From Bradyrhizobium sp. AZCC 1610 (GTDB lineage: Bacteria; Pseudomonadota; Alphaproteobacteria; Rhizobiales; Xanthobacteraceae): a stretch of 64,000 bases of DNA. The stretch covers positions 2,079,001 to 2,143,000 of the forward strand of contig NZ_JAZHRR010000001.1 of the NCBI RefSeq assembly GCF_036924515.1, written 5' to 3'. Position numbers and translations under genes: made by a program. Below the pieces are notes generated by a model. That model saw only the letters and a list, made by a program, of their open reading frames with translations. It was not told where the DNA came from and ran no database searches. Below are positions 46,287-57,017 of this stretch, piece after piece; within the stretch, counting starts at the first letter, position 1; the number at the start of each line of letters is the position of its first letter.

Positions 46287-47051
46287 ATGCCTTCTGAAAC
46301 TCGCTCGCCCCGTCTCGCTGTTCTGATCGATGCCGACAATGCGTCCGCAAAGATTGCGGACGGGTTGTTCGAGGAGATTGCCAAGATCGGGGAGGCCAGC
46401 GTTCGCCGTATCTACGGCGACTTCTCCAATGCCCGATCCAAGGGCTGGTCCGACATTCTGTCGAAACATGCCATCATACCCCAGCAGCAGTTCGCCTATA
46501 CGACCGGAAAGAATGCGTCCGACATAACCCTCGTCATTGACGCGATGGACCTGCTTCACAGCGGTCGGTTCGACGGATTCTGTCTGGTATCTTCCGACAG
46601 CGATTTTACGCGACTTGCCGCCCGCATCCGGGAGCACGGCGTCGATGTGTTCGGGTTCGGCGCGCAGAAGACGCCGGAAAGCTTCAGGCAGGCCTGCCGA
46701 AGATTCTTCTATACCGAGAACCTGCTTGGCGGCACGGCCAACATTCAGGATGCCGCCTCGAAGTCGCAGCCGCTGCAATCCCCTGATGAAGCCACCTCCA
46801 TCATCAAGAAGGTCATCGCCCAGATGGAAAGCGAAGACGGGTGGGTCGATCTTGGGGAGGTCGGAAAACGGATTACCAACCTGGCCCCCGATTTCGATTC
46901 GAGGACCTTCGGCTCCCGCAAGCTGAGCGACCTCGTGCGAAAGACAAATTCTTTCGAGATCGAGCCCAAGGGCGGAGCCATGCGAATTCGGATCAAGCCG
47001 CCGGCCGGATCACCGCCGAAGACGCGAACCGCTCGAAAACCTGCGGGCTGA
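46287..47051 (+). CDS. NYN-domain ribonuclease-like protein with OST-HTH domain
   Basis: A 254-residue protein from ATG 46287 (upstream GGGGAAAAGTC). The N-terminal 150 residues form a PIN-like NYN domain with the acidic residues in AVLIDADNASA, YGDFSN, DITLVIDAMDLLHSG and LVSSDSDFTRLA. The C-terminal 70 residues (ATSIIKKVIAQMESEDGWVD, LGEVGKRITNLAPDFDSRTF) match the OST-HTH/LOTUS RNA-binding domain. This pairing (LabA/DUF88 type) suggests an RNA-cleaving or RNA-binding enzyme. The target is unknown. It has a basic, proline-rich tail. Confidence 0.85.
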   Translation: MPSETRSPRLAVLIDADNASAKIADGLFEEIAKIGEASVRRIYGDFSNARSKGWSDILSKHAIIPQQQFAYTTGKNASDITLVIDAMDLLHSGRFDGFCLVSSDSDFTRLAARIREHGVDVFGFGAQKTPESFRQACRRFFYTENLLGGTANIQDAASKSQPLQSPDEATSIIKKVIAQMESEDGWVDLGEVGKRITNLAPDFDSRTFGSRKLSDLVRKTNSFEIEPKGGAMRIRIKPPAGSPPKTRTARKPAG

Positions 47052-47135
47052 GTAACCGAAGGCTGTCTCAGCCCAGACCGCAACGAGCGCGGCCACAAGC
47101 CATCCATGATTAAGCGCATGGCACGGGCCCGCTTT

Positions 47136-47210
47136 TGTGAAGGTTTGCGGACGCCGGCCCCGGAGTCCGCGGCGCCACCTTCATGGGGCCGGCATCCGAA
47201 AACCTTCACA
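47136..47210. repeat. long inverted repeat downstream of the NYN gene
   Basis: Two 26-base arms beginning TGTGAAGGTTT and ending GCCGGCCCC (47136-47161 and 47185-47210, the second inverted) differ at only about three positions. They flank a 23-base spacer. The RNA would form a very stable hairpin. There is no T-run, so it is more likely an interspersed palindrome or RNA-stabilising hairpin than a simple terminator. Confidence 0.7.
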
Positions 47211-47350
47211 TGGACGGACATTGAGCGGTCACGCTGACATCCACTAGCGGTCATCCTTACCGACTACTGCCGATCACGGCGAACGTGCTCAACCGATAGT
47301 TGCGCAGATGACCGAAAAAGGGTTAGCTTCGCCGAATTTGGGAGAGCGCG

Positions 47351-48412
47351 ATGACGCAACCGATTCCAGAAGCGATCCAGGCTGAGCGTCTCACCGCGGC
47401 ACTCCGCCGAACTGGCGTGCTTGGCGAGGCTCACGTCAGCGATGTCACGGTCGAAAGCTCCCGCGATACCATCCTCTCTCGAATTATTCGGGTACGCTTG
47501 ATGTACAGTGTACCGACCGACGACGCCCCACACTCCCTCATCTTCAAGACTTGTCACCCTGATCGCGTCGGAGATGCGCTGCATGCCGGCCGTCAGGAGG
47601 TCGCGTTTTATGATCAGATTGCGCCACTGATGGTGACCAACATAGTGCCTCGCTGTTTCGAGGCGTATCGCGATGCAGAGACGAGCGCGTGGCATCTCCT
47701 CCTTGAGGACCTCACAGAAACCCACGCCGTTCCGACGCAGTGGCCGCTGCCGCCCACAAGGCAGCAATGTGGAGCAATCGTTCGAGCGCACGCTCGCCTC
47801 CATGCTTCTTGGTGGGACAGCCCGCGACTCGGTGTCTCCGTAGGGACGTGGCTCGATCCCGAGGCCATGGATCGGCAGATGCAGCTTGTCGCGAACGACT
47901 TCCAACGTTTTGCTGATCGCGCGGGTGACCTACTGTCACGCGAGCGGCGCCGGCTCTATGAACAATTGCTCGGCTCTGCACCTCGTCTGCTTCAGCGCTA
48001 TCACTCCCATCGAAACTTTACGATCACCCAAGGCGACGCGCATGTTTGGAATACGTTTTTGCCGCGAGACCATCAGTCCGACGATGCTCGACTGTTCGAC
48101 TGGGACAGCTGGCGCCTCGATGTCGCATCGCGGGACCTTGCCTACATGATCGCGATGCACTGGTATCCTGACCGTCGACAAGCGATGGAACGTTCACTTC
48201 TCGACGAATACCACGAGACGCTGGTTGCTCACGGGGTCCAGGGCTACGATCGACATGTGCTCGAAGCCGATTATCGATTGTCGGTGCTTTGGCAAATTAC
48301 GACGCCCGTGTGGCAAGCTGTGAACAATATCCCCGCCGTGATCTGGTGGAATGGTCTTGAACGCATCATGCTTGCCGTCGATGATCTCGATTGCAGGTCG
48401 CTACTTACCTGA
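47351..48412 (+). CDS. kinase-like phosphotransferase (CHK/APH fold)
   Basis: A 353-residue protein from ATG 47351, with GGGAGAGCGCG upstream. The catalytic loop is FTITQGDAHVWNTFLP and the metal-binding loop LFDWDSWRLDV, the pattern of aminoglycoside phosphotransferase and CHK-type small-molecule kinases. The early WHLLLEDLTETH fits the hinge of the same fold. The substrate is unknown. It stands alone, with a strong inverted repeat between it and the NYN gene. Confidence 0.75.
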   Translation: MTQPIPEAIQAERLTAALRRTGVLGEAHVSDVTVESSRDTILSRIIRVRLMYSVPTDDAPHSLIFKTCHPDRVGDALHAGRQEVAFYDQIAPLMVTNIVPRCFEAYRDAETSAWHLLLEDLTETHAVPTQWPLPPTRQQCGAIVRAHARLHASWWDSPRLGVSVGTWLDPEAMDRQMQLVANDFQRFADRAGDLLSRERRRLYEQLLGSAPRLLQRYHSHRNFTITQGDAHVWNTFLPRDHQSDDARLFDWDSWRLDVASRDLAYMIAMHWYPDRRQAMERSLLDEYHETLVAHGVQGYDRHVLEADYRLSVLWQITTPVWQAVNNIPAVIWWNGLERIMLAVDDLDCRSLLT

Positions 48413-48566
48413 ACCCAGTCCGAATTTGGTCAGAAGCTCACCTCTTGGGAATGACCGCTTTTGGTGGCGGACGGTTGGCAGGGCCTCTCGATCCGCTAGA
48501 CTGTCCTGCAACGGATGAGCGGACGCGGTTGCGTCGTCTGCCGCTAAGAAAATGTCGGGGGGAAGC

Positions 48567-49628
48567 ATGGGCCGAAAGATCGCGATCGTCGGAGCGGGCG
48601 CCGTCGGCGGGTATGCCGGTGCCCATATGGTGCAGGCGGGCGAGGATGTCACGTTCATCGATCCCTGGCCCGAGCATGTCGAGCACATGAGGAAGCACGG
48701 GCTGCGCGTCACGCACGCCATGGACATCTCGGAATTCCAGGTTCCGGTGCGCGCGCTCCACGTCACGGACGCGCAGCAGCTCGCCAAGGAGAAGCCGGTC
48801 GAGATCGCCTTCGTCTGCATGAAGTCCTACGACACGGCCTGGGCCACCATGCTGATCCAGCAATATTTGGCGGCGGACGGCTATGTCGTGTCGCTGCAGA
48901 ACTGCATGAACGAGGAGACGATTGCCGGCATTGTCGGCTGGGGCAAGACGCTGGGCTGCATTGCCAGCAGCATCACGGTGAACCTGCCGGAGGCCGGCCA
49001 CATCCACCGCGGCGCCGGCAAGGGCGGGGCGGCGCATACCGTATTCCGCGCGGGCGAAGTGCACGGCCGCATCACGCCGCGGGCGGAAGAGGTCTGCCGC
49101 CTGGTCGGCTACTCCGACAGCGCTAAAGTGACGGACAATCTCTGGGGCGAGCGCTGGTCGAAACTGGTCGCCAATGTCATGGGCAACGGGCTCTCCGCCT
49201 GCACCGGCCTGCCTGGCGGGGAAATCCTGCAAAGCGAGCCGCTGCGCCGTTTTTCCACGCGGCTAGGGAGCGAAGCGATCCGCGTCGGACAGGCGCAGGG
49301 CTATCAACTGGAGGAGATCCTGCATCTGCCGCCGGAGACGATCGCGCGCGCCGGCGAAGGCGACGCGGCCGCGATGCGCGTCTGCGACGAGCAGCGTTTC
49401 AAGGATGCCAAGCGCACATCGTCCCAGCAGCGTCCCTCGATGGGGCAGGACATGCAGAAAGGCCGGCGCACCGAGATCGAATTCCTCAACGGTTTGGTGG
49501 TACGCGAGGGCGAGAAGGTCGGCATTTCCTGCGCCGCAAATGCCGCGCTGACGGATATCGTCAAGCGGGTGGAGCGTGGCGAGTTGAGTCCAGATCCGCG
49601 GCACATCACCGAACTGCGGCTGAACTGA
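48567..49628 (+). CDS. ketopantoate reductase-family oxidoreductase, second paralogue
   Basis: A 353-residue protein from ATG 48567, behind GGGGGAAGC; ATG 48552 has no separate site. The Rossmann start is RKIAIVGAGAVGGYAGAHMV. Family parts are EIAFVCMKSYDTAWATML, VSLQNCMNEETIAGIVGW and GERWSKLVANVMGNGLSACT. It is longer than PanE at the C-terminal domain and only distantly similar to the copy at 27801-28823. The role may be reduction of a different 2-keto acid. It has no operon partner. Confidence 0.8.
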   Translation: MGRKIAIVGAGAVGGYAGAHMVQAGEDVTFIDPWPEHVEHMRKHGLRVTHAMDISEFQVPVRALHVTDAQQLAKEKPVEIAFVCMKSYDTAWATMLIQQYLAADGYVVSLQNCMNEETIAGIVGWGKTLGCIASSITVNLPEAGHIHRGAGKGGAAHTVFRAGEVHGRITPRAEEVCRLVGYSDSAKVTDNLWGERWSKLVANVMGNGLSACTGLPGGEILQSEPLRRFSTRLGSEAIRVGQAQGYQLEEILHLPPETIARAGEGDAAAMRVCDEQRFKDAKRTSSQQRPSMGQDMQKGRRTEIEFLNGLVVREGEKVGISCAANAALTDIVKRVERGELSPDPRHITELRLN

Positions 49629-49664
49629 GCCGGACGTGCGTCGGCAGCTTCGCTGGCGCGTCGC

Positions 49665-51083
49665 CTAGTTGACGGGCCCGCCATGACCTAAATGTTCAGT
49701 ATCTGGCTCCGCTGGCTTCACCCCGGTCATCCGGTTGACCATGATTGTTACGAGCCAAAGAACGACGCCCACCGCGAGCAGGACACCGGCGACGTGGTAC
49801 TGAACAATGGCTCGGCCGGTCCAGGGACCCGTGAGGAAAGCGCAAAACACAGCCCCCAGGATCGGCAGAATAGTTGGCGTGCGGAAATGCTGGTGATCCA
49901 CACGATCGCGCCGAAGCACCAGGACCGCGACATTCACCACCGTGAAAACGCATAACAGGAGAAGCGCGGTGGTGCCTCCGAGCGCCGGCACCTCACCGAC
50001 AAACGTGATCAGGGCAAATGCCAGCAACGTCGTGAAGCCAATGGCGACATAAGGCGTCCGCCGCGTCTCGTGTACTTTGCCAAGCGGTGCCGGAAGCACA
50101 TGCTCGCGGCTCATGCCATACACAAGGCGGCTCGCCATCAGCATATTGATGAGAGCGCTATTGGCCACGGCAAACATGGTGATGAATCCAAAGATCCAAA
50201 GTGGAAAATTTGGCGCGCCTTGTTGGACCACCTTCAGAAGCGGTGTCTCGCCTTCGGCCAATTGCTCCGGCGCCACCAGCGTGATTGCCGAGATCGAGAC
50301 AAGAACATAGATGAGACCTGTAATCACAAGGCCGGTAAGCAAGACCCTTGGAAAGTGACGGCTTGGATCCTTGCATTCCTCGGCCATATTGACCGAATCC
50401 TCGAAGCCTACCATGGCAAAGAATGCGAGCGTGGTCGCGGCAATCACCGGCCAGAACATGCTGCCGTCCGCGGTCGAACGAAACTGAATGATTCGCGAGA
50501 CATCGCCTTGGCCCAACCCGATCGCCCAAAGGCCGATTACGATAATAATCAACAGCCCCGTCAGCTCCACACAGGTGAGGACGACGTTAGCCTTCACACT
50601 TTCGCCGACGCCGCGGAAATTGACCGCAGCAACGATTGCCATGAAAACGAGACCAGTGACCGTAATGGCAAAGCCCGACAGATTGAGCCCCATCGCATTC
50701 GACATGTTCGCGGCGAAAGCCCGGGATGCAGTCGATGCCGAGGTGATACCTGAGCACATCACCGCAAATGCAACGATGAACGTGACAAAATGGATGCCAA
50801 AAGCTTTGTGGGTGTAGAGAGCCGCGCCCGCGGCTTTCGGATATTTCGTGACCAGCTCGAGATAGCTGAACGCGGTCACGAGGGCGACCACAAACGCAAC
50901 CACAAAAGGCAGCCATACAATGCCGCCGACTTGCTTCGCCACCTGGCCCGTGAGCGCGTAGATTCCGGTGCCGAGAATATCGCCGACGATGAACAGCAAG
51001 AGCAGCCAGGGCCCCATGACCCTACGAAGGCTGGGTTCAGCACCGCTTGATAGAGTGCCAGCGTTCATTGGGACATCGGTCAT
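49665..51083 (-). CDS. APC-family amino acid permease
   Basis: A 472-residue membrane protein from ATG 51083, with GAGG upstream. About twelve helices are present. The first helix motif LLLFIVGDILGTGIYALTGQ is typical of the APC superfamily, followed by FSYLELVTKYPKAAGAALYT. FFAMVGFEDSVNMAEECKDP resembles the helix 6 unwound region of cationic amino acid and YfnA/CAT-like permeases. It likely imports an amino acid with protons. It is convergent with the reductase gene on its left. Confidence 0.85.
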   Translation of the reverse strand: MTDVPMNAGTLSSGAEPSLRRVMGPWLLLLFIVGDILGTGIYALTGQVAKQVGGIVWLPFVVAFVVALVTAFSYLELVTKYPKAAGAALYTHKAFGIHFVTFIVAFAVMCSGITSASTASRAFAANMSNAMGLNLSGFAITVTGLVFMAIVAAVNFRGVGESVKANVVLTCVELTGLLIIIVIGLWAIGLGQGDVSRIIQFRSTADGSMFWPVIAATTLAFFAMVGFEDSVNMAEECKDPSRHFPRVLLTGLVITGLIYVLVSISAITLVAPEQLAEGETPLLKVVQQGAPNFPLWIFGFITMFAVANSALINMLMASRLVYGMSREHVLPAPLGKVHETRRTPYVAIGFTTLLAFALITFVGEVPALGGTTALLLLCVFTVVNVAVLVLRRDRVDHQHFRTPTILPILGAVFCAFLTGPWTGRAIVQYHVAGVLLAVGVVLWLVTIMVNRMTGVKPAEPDTEHLGHGGPVN

Positions 51084-51445
51084 GGCACGCCTCTTTATTA
51101 TCGGTGACGCAAGTGCAGTGTATGGGCAGTTGAAACCCTTGTGCAATAGCGGCTTCCGGAACGCTATGAGGCGGCCTTACTCACCAATCCGCAGCTCGCT
51201 GCCGCGATCAGGAAGACGCCTGCTCGAACCGTTCAAGCTGCACGGTTACGGCTTCCCAGTGATTGGGCAATGGGCCAGCGAATTAGCTGAAATTGCGGAA
51301 CAATTTCCAGTTGCGGGCATTCAGTTCGCGTGCGTTCCGGTTCGCGGTACAGACGGCATGGAGGCGGGCTTGGTCGACACGTCTGCCGTGAGGCCGGTTA
51401 CCCTGCGAGCTGGTTGGCGCGATGCGGTCCCACAGGAGGACAACC
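51084..51445. other. intergenic region without recognised features
   Basis: The region separates the minus-strand permease gene from the plus-strand small secreted protein gene. It should hold both promoters. An open frame reads through the right half but has no start with a ribosome site and no family features. Confidence 0.4.
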
Positions 51446-51697
51446 ATGCGATTGATCACATCGACTGCGATACTGATCCTATCGGTGCTTCCTGCGCTCG
51501 CCGATCGCGCGGTCACTGAAGACGAGCGCGCAAAGCTTGTCGCTGCGGTCCAGGCGGAGGGATGTTTAGGCGGCAAGCTCGAGATGGATGAAGACGACCA
51601 GCAGTTTGAGGTCGATGACGCCGTCTGCGCGGACGGCAAGAAGTATGATCTCAAGTTTGATATGCAAATGCGCATGAAACGAAAGAATCTGGACTGA
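51446..51697 (+). CDS. small secreted PepSY-like protein
   Basis: An 83-residue protein from ATG 51446, with CAGGAGGACAACC upstream. The signal peptide ends near PALA-D (residue 19). The mature part has two cysteines (AVQAEGCLGGKLEMDEDDQQ and DDAVCADGKKYDL) and reads like the PepSY-type small periplasmic domain: a helix, then two strands ending in KYDLKFD. The function is unknown. It is expressed singly. Confidence 0.6.
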   Translation: MRLITSTAILILSVLPALADRAVTEDERAKLVAAVQAEGCLGGKLEMDEDDQQFEVDDAVCADGKKYDLKFDMQMRMKRKNLD

Positions 51698-51796
51698 GTT
51701 CCGACGCGCATGCGTTATTACGAGCCAGCGGGGTCGGGCGAATGCAACCCGATGACAGATTCGGCGACGCAATCCATTTCGCCGCGCCGTGACGCA

Positions 51797-52201
51797 TCAG
51801 ATGCGGACGACTGGACCCGCCAATGTGATGACAACGACATACAGCACGAAGGCTGCGATCGAAGCGAGGGCAAGGGCTAATCCGCCGCCGACCGACAGCC
51901 GTTCGAGTTCGACGGTTTGGCCACCACTGAGATAGCGCTGCAGTGCAAACAGCAGAAACGGGATCCCGATCAGAAAAGATTGCAGATATATAGCGAGGCC
52001 GAGGCCAACCAGTACCCCGATCCAGCCTGCGATCAGTGCCGACTTCCGGCTCACCGAGCCAATGAGCGCGTTGAGGATCAGTCCGCCATCGAGGGGATAG
52101 ATCGGCAACAGGTTGGCTGCATTGACGACGGCGAACATCTCCACCGCCTGCCTTAGTTGAGTTTCGCCGGTTGCGCGATACAGGGGAACGGACCAATCCA
52201 C
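51797..52201 (-). pseudogene. truncated site-2 protease (M50) fragment
   Basis: A 134-residue membrane fragment whose N-terminal part has VNAANLLPIYPLDGGLILNA, the second metal-binding motif of M50 site-2 proteases (N-x-x-P-x-x-x-x-D-G). Four hydrophobic helices follow. The HExxH helix that should lie about 100 residues earlier is missing and there is no room for it before 52330. The gene has lost its front and cannot be an active protease. Whether the piece is still expressed is unknown. Confidence 0.6.
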
Positions 52202-52472
52202 GACTTCCCAACCAAGACATTCGCAATTTCTTCAGCCGACCCTGATGCAACGTTAGCATGTATTGTCGCCTAGCAAAGCAGTTAGCTTGTCTGTGCAGCG
52301 ATATCTCTGATGTGTGGCGTGTTTCCATCCCGTGATGGCGTCAACCAATTGATTTATCGTGTCTTTCGTCAATCCCTTCCACTCCGCGGGAAATAAAATC
52401 AGCCGCGTTGAGATCGCACGTCGCCGCCGCGAAGATCGCAGCCAGAGCGAACAGAGTTGAGCGAGGCGCGAC

Positions 52473-54272
<1,800 letters not shown>

Positions 54273-54289
54273 ATCGAGGAGAGTAGATC

Positions 54290-55075
54290 GTGCCGAAATT
54301 TGCCGCCAATCTCACCATGCTGTTCGGCGAGCAGCCGTTCCTCGATCGCTTCGCCGCCGCCAAGGCCGCCGGCTTCAGCGGGGTGGAATATCTGTTCCCC
54401 TATGATTTCGACAAAGCCGAACTGCGCGAGCAATTGCACCAGCACGGCCTGACCCAGGTGCTGCACAATCTTCCCGCGGGCAACTGGGGGGCGGGTGAGC
54501 GGGGCATCGCCATTTTGCCTGACCGGGTCGACGAATTCCGCGATGGCGTCGCGCGCGCCATCGACTACGCCAAGGCGCTCGATTGCCGTCAGCTCAACTG
54601 CCTCGTCGGCATCATGCCTGACGGCGCTGATACCACCGATCTCAACGAGGTATTGGTAGGCAATCTGCGCTTCGCGGCGGAGGCACTTGGCAGGGAGGGG
54701 ATCAAGCTTCTGATCGAACCGATCAACACGATCGACATCCCGGGCTTCTTTCTGAACCGGACCGAGCAGGCGCTTCAGATCATTGCGGACGTGCGTTCGA
54801 GCAATTTGTTCGTGCAATACGACATCTACCATATGCAGGTGATGGAGGGCGACATTGCGCGCACCTTGCAAAAACATCTGCCGCGCATCGCCCATGTCCA
54901 GCTTGCCGACAATCCCGGCCGCAATGAGCCGGGTACGGGCGAGATCAACTATCCCTTCCTGTTTCGCCATCTCGACGCTATTGGTTATCGCGGCTGGATC
55001 GGGTGCGAATACAAGCCGAGGACGACGACGGTCGAAGGCCTCGGTTGGCACGCCGCGCTGACGGCCGATACTTGA
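54290..55075 (+). CDS. hyi: hydroxypyruvate isomerase
   Basis: A 261-residue TIM-barrel enzyme from GTG 54290, behind GAGGAGAG. It interconverts hydroxypyruvate and tartronate semialdehyde. Matching parts are PKFAANLTMLFGEQPFLDRF at the start, LIEPINTIDIPGFFLNRTEQ in the middle with metal-binding Glu, and FVQYDIYHMQVMEGDI with Asp and His. GEINYPFLFRHLD and GCEYKP close the barrel. It sits between gcl and the reductase gene, as in Escherichia coli and many alphaproteobacteria. Confidence 0.9.
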   Translation: MPKFAANLTMLFGEQPFLDRFAAAKAAGFSGVEYLFPYDFDKAELREQLHQHGLTQVLHNLPAGNWGAGERGIAILPDRVDEFRDGVARAIDYAKALDCRQLNCLVGIMPDGADTTDLNEVLVGNLRFAAEALGREGIKLLIEPINTIDIPGFFLNRTEQALQIIADVRSSNLFVQYDIYHMQVMEGDIARTLQKHLPRIAHVQLADNPGRNEPGTGEINYPFLFRHLDAIGYRGWIGCEYKPRTTTVEGLGWHAALTADT

Positions 55076-55109
55076 ACAAGAAGCAAGAAAAGACAAAGGG
55101 GAGTTTGAA

Positions 55110-55997
55110 ATGATCGATATCGGCTTCATCGGCCTCGGCACAATGGGGCGCCCGATGGCCGGCCATCTTCAGGCCGCCGGGCATCGCCTGTTCCTGCACG
55201 ATGTCGCGCCGATTGCAGCGGAGCTGGTCGCTGCCGGCGGCGTGGTCTGCAAATCGAGCAAGGAGGTCGCCGAGAAGGCGAACGTTGTCATCATCATGGT
55301 GCCGGATACGCCGCATGTGGAAGCGGTGTTGTTCGGGCAGGATGGCGTCGCGGCCGGGCTGTCGAAGGGGCAGATCGTCGTCGACATGAGCTCGATCTCG
55401 CCGCTCGCCACCAAAGAGTTTGCAAAGAAAGTAGAGGCACTCGGCGCCGATTATCTCGATGCGCCGGTTTCGGGCGGCGAGGTCGGCGCCAAGGCGGCGA
55501 GCCTAACCATCATGGTCGGCGGGCCGGAGCGCGCGTTCAACACCATGAAGCCGGTGTTCGACAAGATGGGCAAGAACGTCACGTTGGTTGGCGCCAATGG
55601 CGACGGACAGACCACCAAGGTAGCCAACCAGATCATCGTGGCGCTGACGATCGAGGCGGTCGGCGAGGCGCTGCTGTTCGCGTCGAAGGCCGGAGCGGAT
55701 CCGGCGCTGGTGCGGCAGGCGCTGATGGGCGGCTTTGCATCGTCGCGAATTCTCGAAGTGCATGGCGAGCGCATGGTGAAGCGCAACTTCGAACCGGGCT
55801 TCAGAATTGAGTTGCACCAGAAGGATCTCAACCTGGCATTGGAGGGCGCGCGTGCGCTGGGCATCTCCTTGCCGAGCACAGCGGTCGCCCAGCAATTGTT
55901 CAGTTCCTGTGCCGCCCATGGCGGCAAGGCGTGGGACCACTCGGGAATGGTCCGCGCGCTGGAAATGATGGCGAACCACCAGGTCGCAAAAGGCTGA
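55110..55997 (+). CDS. glxR: tartronate semialdehyde reductase
   Basis: A 295-residue beta-hydroxyacid dehydrogenase using NADH or NADPH to reduce tartronate semialdehyde to glycerate. It shows IGFIGLGTMGRPMAGHLQAA (Rossmann and family signature), substrate motif DAPVSGGEVGAKAASLTIMV, and catalytic Lys in GQTTKVANQIIVALT. The C-terminal helix motif RIELHQKDLNLALEGARA is normal. It ends the gcl-hyi-glxR unit, with a ribosome site AAAGGGGAG before ATG 55110. The symbol is by context; garR is the near-identical paralogue in other bacteria. Confidence 0.9.
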   Translation: MIDIGFIGLGTMGRPMAGHLQAAGHRLFLHDVAPIAAELVAAGGVVCKSSKEVAEKANVVIIMVPDTPHVEAVLFGQDGVAAGLSKGQIVVDMSSISPLATKEFAKKVEALGADYLDAPVSGGEVGAKAASLTIMVGGPERAFNTMKPVFDKMGKNVTLVGANGDGQTTKVANQIIVALTIEAVGEALLFASKAGADPALVRQALMGGFASSRILEVHGERMVKRNFEPGFRIELHQKDLNLALEGARALGISLPSTAVAQQLFSSCAAHGGKAWDHSGMVRALEMMANHQVAKG

Positions 55998-56140
55998 ATC
56001 TGAATCTCCAAGACCGGAACTCGCCTGTGACTGGAACCGCGTCGAAATTTCGGCGCGGTCCTTTTTGCTGCCGCATTGGAACCGGAACCTTGTCACGCTT
56101 CCAGCGGTTGAGACGCATCGTCAATTTACTGGAGGATGCG

Positions 56141-56524
56141 ATGAATAATCGTTTGGCCGTTTCTCTGATCGCTGCCGCGCTGCTGGTGCCGGGCGCGGCA
56201 TTTGCCCAGTCGACCACCGCCAGAGGCGCGGCGGACGGTGCCGCCGCAGGCGGCGAAGTGGGTGGCCCGGTCGGCGCAATCGTCGGCGGCACCGTGGGTG
56301 CCGCGGTCGGCGCAGCCGTGGAAATCCCGAACGCCGTGATCAATTCGATTCCGCGCGATCGTTCTGTCGTGGTTCGTGAAGAGGTGGTGGTGGGCGAGCC
56401 GCTGCCGCCGGCCGTCGCACTGCGCACAGTGCCGCGGCACACTGAATACCGCTATGCCGTCATCAATGATCGCCGTGTGATCGTGGAGCCGCGCACCCGC
56501 AGGGTCGTCCGGATACTCGACTAA
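56141..56524 (+). CDS. DUF1236-type secreted protein
   Basis: A 127-residue protein from ATG 56141 with GGAGGATGCG upstream. The signal peptide ends near AAFA-Q (residue 22). A glycine/alanine-rich stretch (EVGGPVGAIVGGTVGAAVGA) resembles a membrane-inserting glycine zipper. The C-terminal part (HTEYRYAVINDRRVIVEPRT, RRVVRILD) is the DUF1236 domain common in rhizobia. The function is unknown. It is followed by a strong terminator. Confidence 0.75.
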   Translation: MNNRLAVSLIAAALLVPGAAFAQSTTARGAADGAAAGGEVGGPVGAIVGGTVGAAVGAAVEIPNAVINSIPRDRSVVVREEVVVGEPLPPAVALRTVPRHTEYRYAVINDRRVIVEPRTRRVVRILD

Positions 56525-56549
56525 CGAACGCACCATCCAGGCAGGCAAG

Positions 56550-56581
56550 TCCTCGCGGGCCTTCGTCCCGCGGGGATTTTT
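56550..56581 (+). terminator. intrinsic terminator after the DUF1236 gene
   Basis: A ten-base stem (TCCTCGCGGG / CCCGCGGGGA) with a seven-base loop, then TTTTT. It lies 25 bases after the stop at 56524 and points away from the convergent VanZ gene. Confidence 0.8.
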
Positions 56582-56587
56582 GTTGCG

Positions 56588-56941
56588 TTAGGGCAGCGAT
56601 CGCTGGGTTCGCCTGATCGTCCAGTCGAAAGCCGCAGCAGCGGCAAGGCCGAGGGATGCCGCCAGCGCGTCGACCACAAAGTCCTCCATCCGTGCGTGCC
56701 GGCCCGGCGCCAGGAACTGCAGCATTTCGATCAGGCCAGTGAAGGCGATGACACAGGCCGCCGTCTGCAACCGGTTGCGCGTGTGGGCCAGTCCGAATGC
56801 CAATCCCAGCAGCACAAAGGCGAGCGCGTGCTCGCCATTCTGTCCCAAGGTTGAGTGTGGCCGCTGTTCCGCCGGTCCGAGCGTCGCAAAGGCGATGGCG
56901 GCGGCAAGGCCCCAGGCGAATAGTCGAAGGGTGATCGTCAT
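56588..56941 (-). CDS. VanZ-family membrane protein
   Basis: A 117-residue membrane protein with four helices. VanZ-type pieces are ATLGPAEQRP, NGEHALAFVLLGLAFGLA and the acidic loop LIEMLQFLAPGRHARMEDFV (E, R and D of the family core). The fold is shared with teicoplanin-resistance VanZ, but single VanZ-like proteins in Gram-negative bacteria are of unknown function. It converges with the DUF1236 gene and is separated by the terminator. Confidence 0.75.
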   Translation of the reverse strand: MTITLRLFAWGLAAAIAFATLGPAEQRPHSTLGQNGEHALAFVLLGLAFGLAHTRNRLQTAACVIAFTGLIEMLQFLAPGRHARMEDFVVDALAASLGLAAAAAFDWTIRRTQRSLP

Positions 56942-57017
56942 CGCGGTGGCATAGCACGATTTATGTGCTGGATACCCCCATGCGCGCGAACCGGCGATGC
57001 CTGTGGTTAACTGCCCT

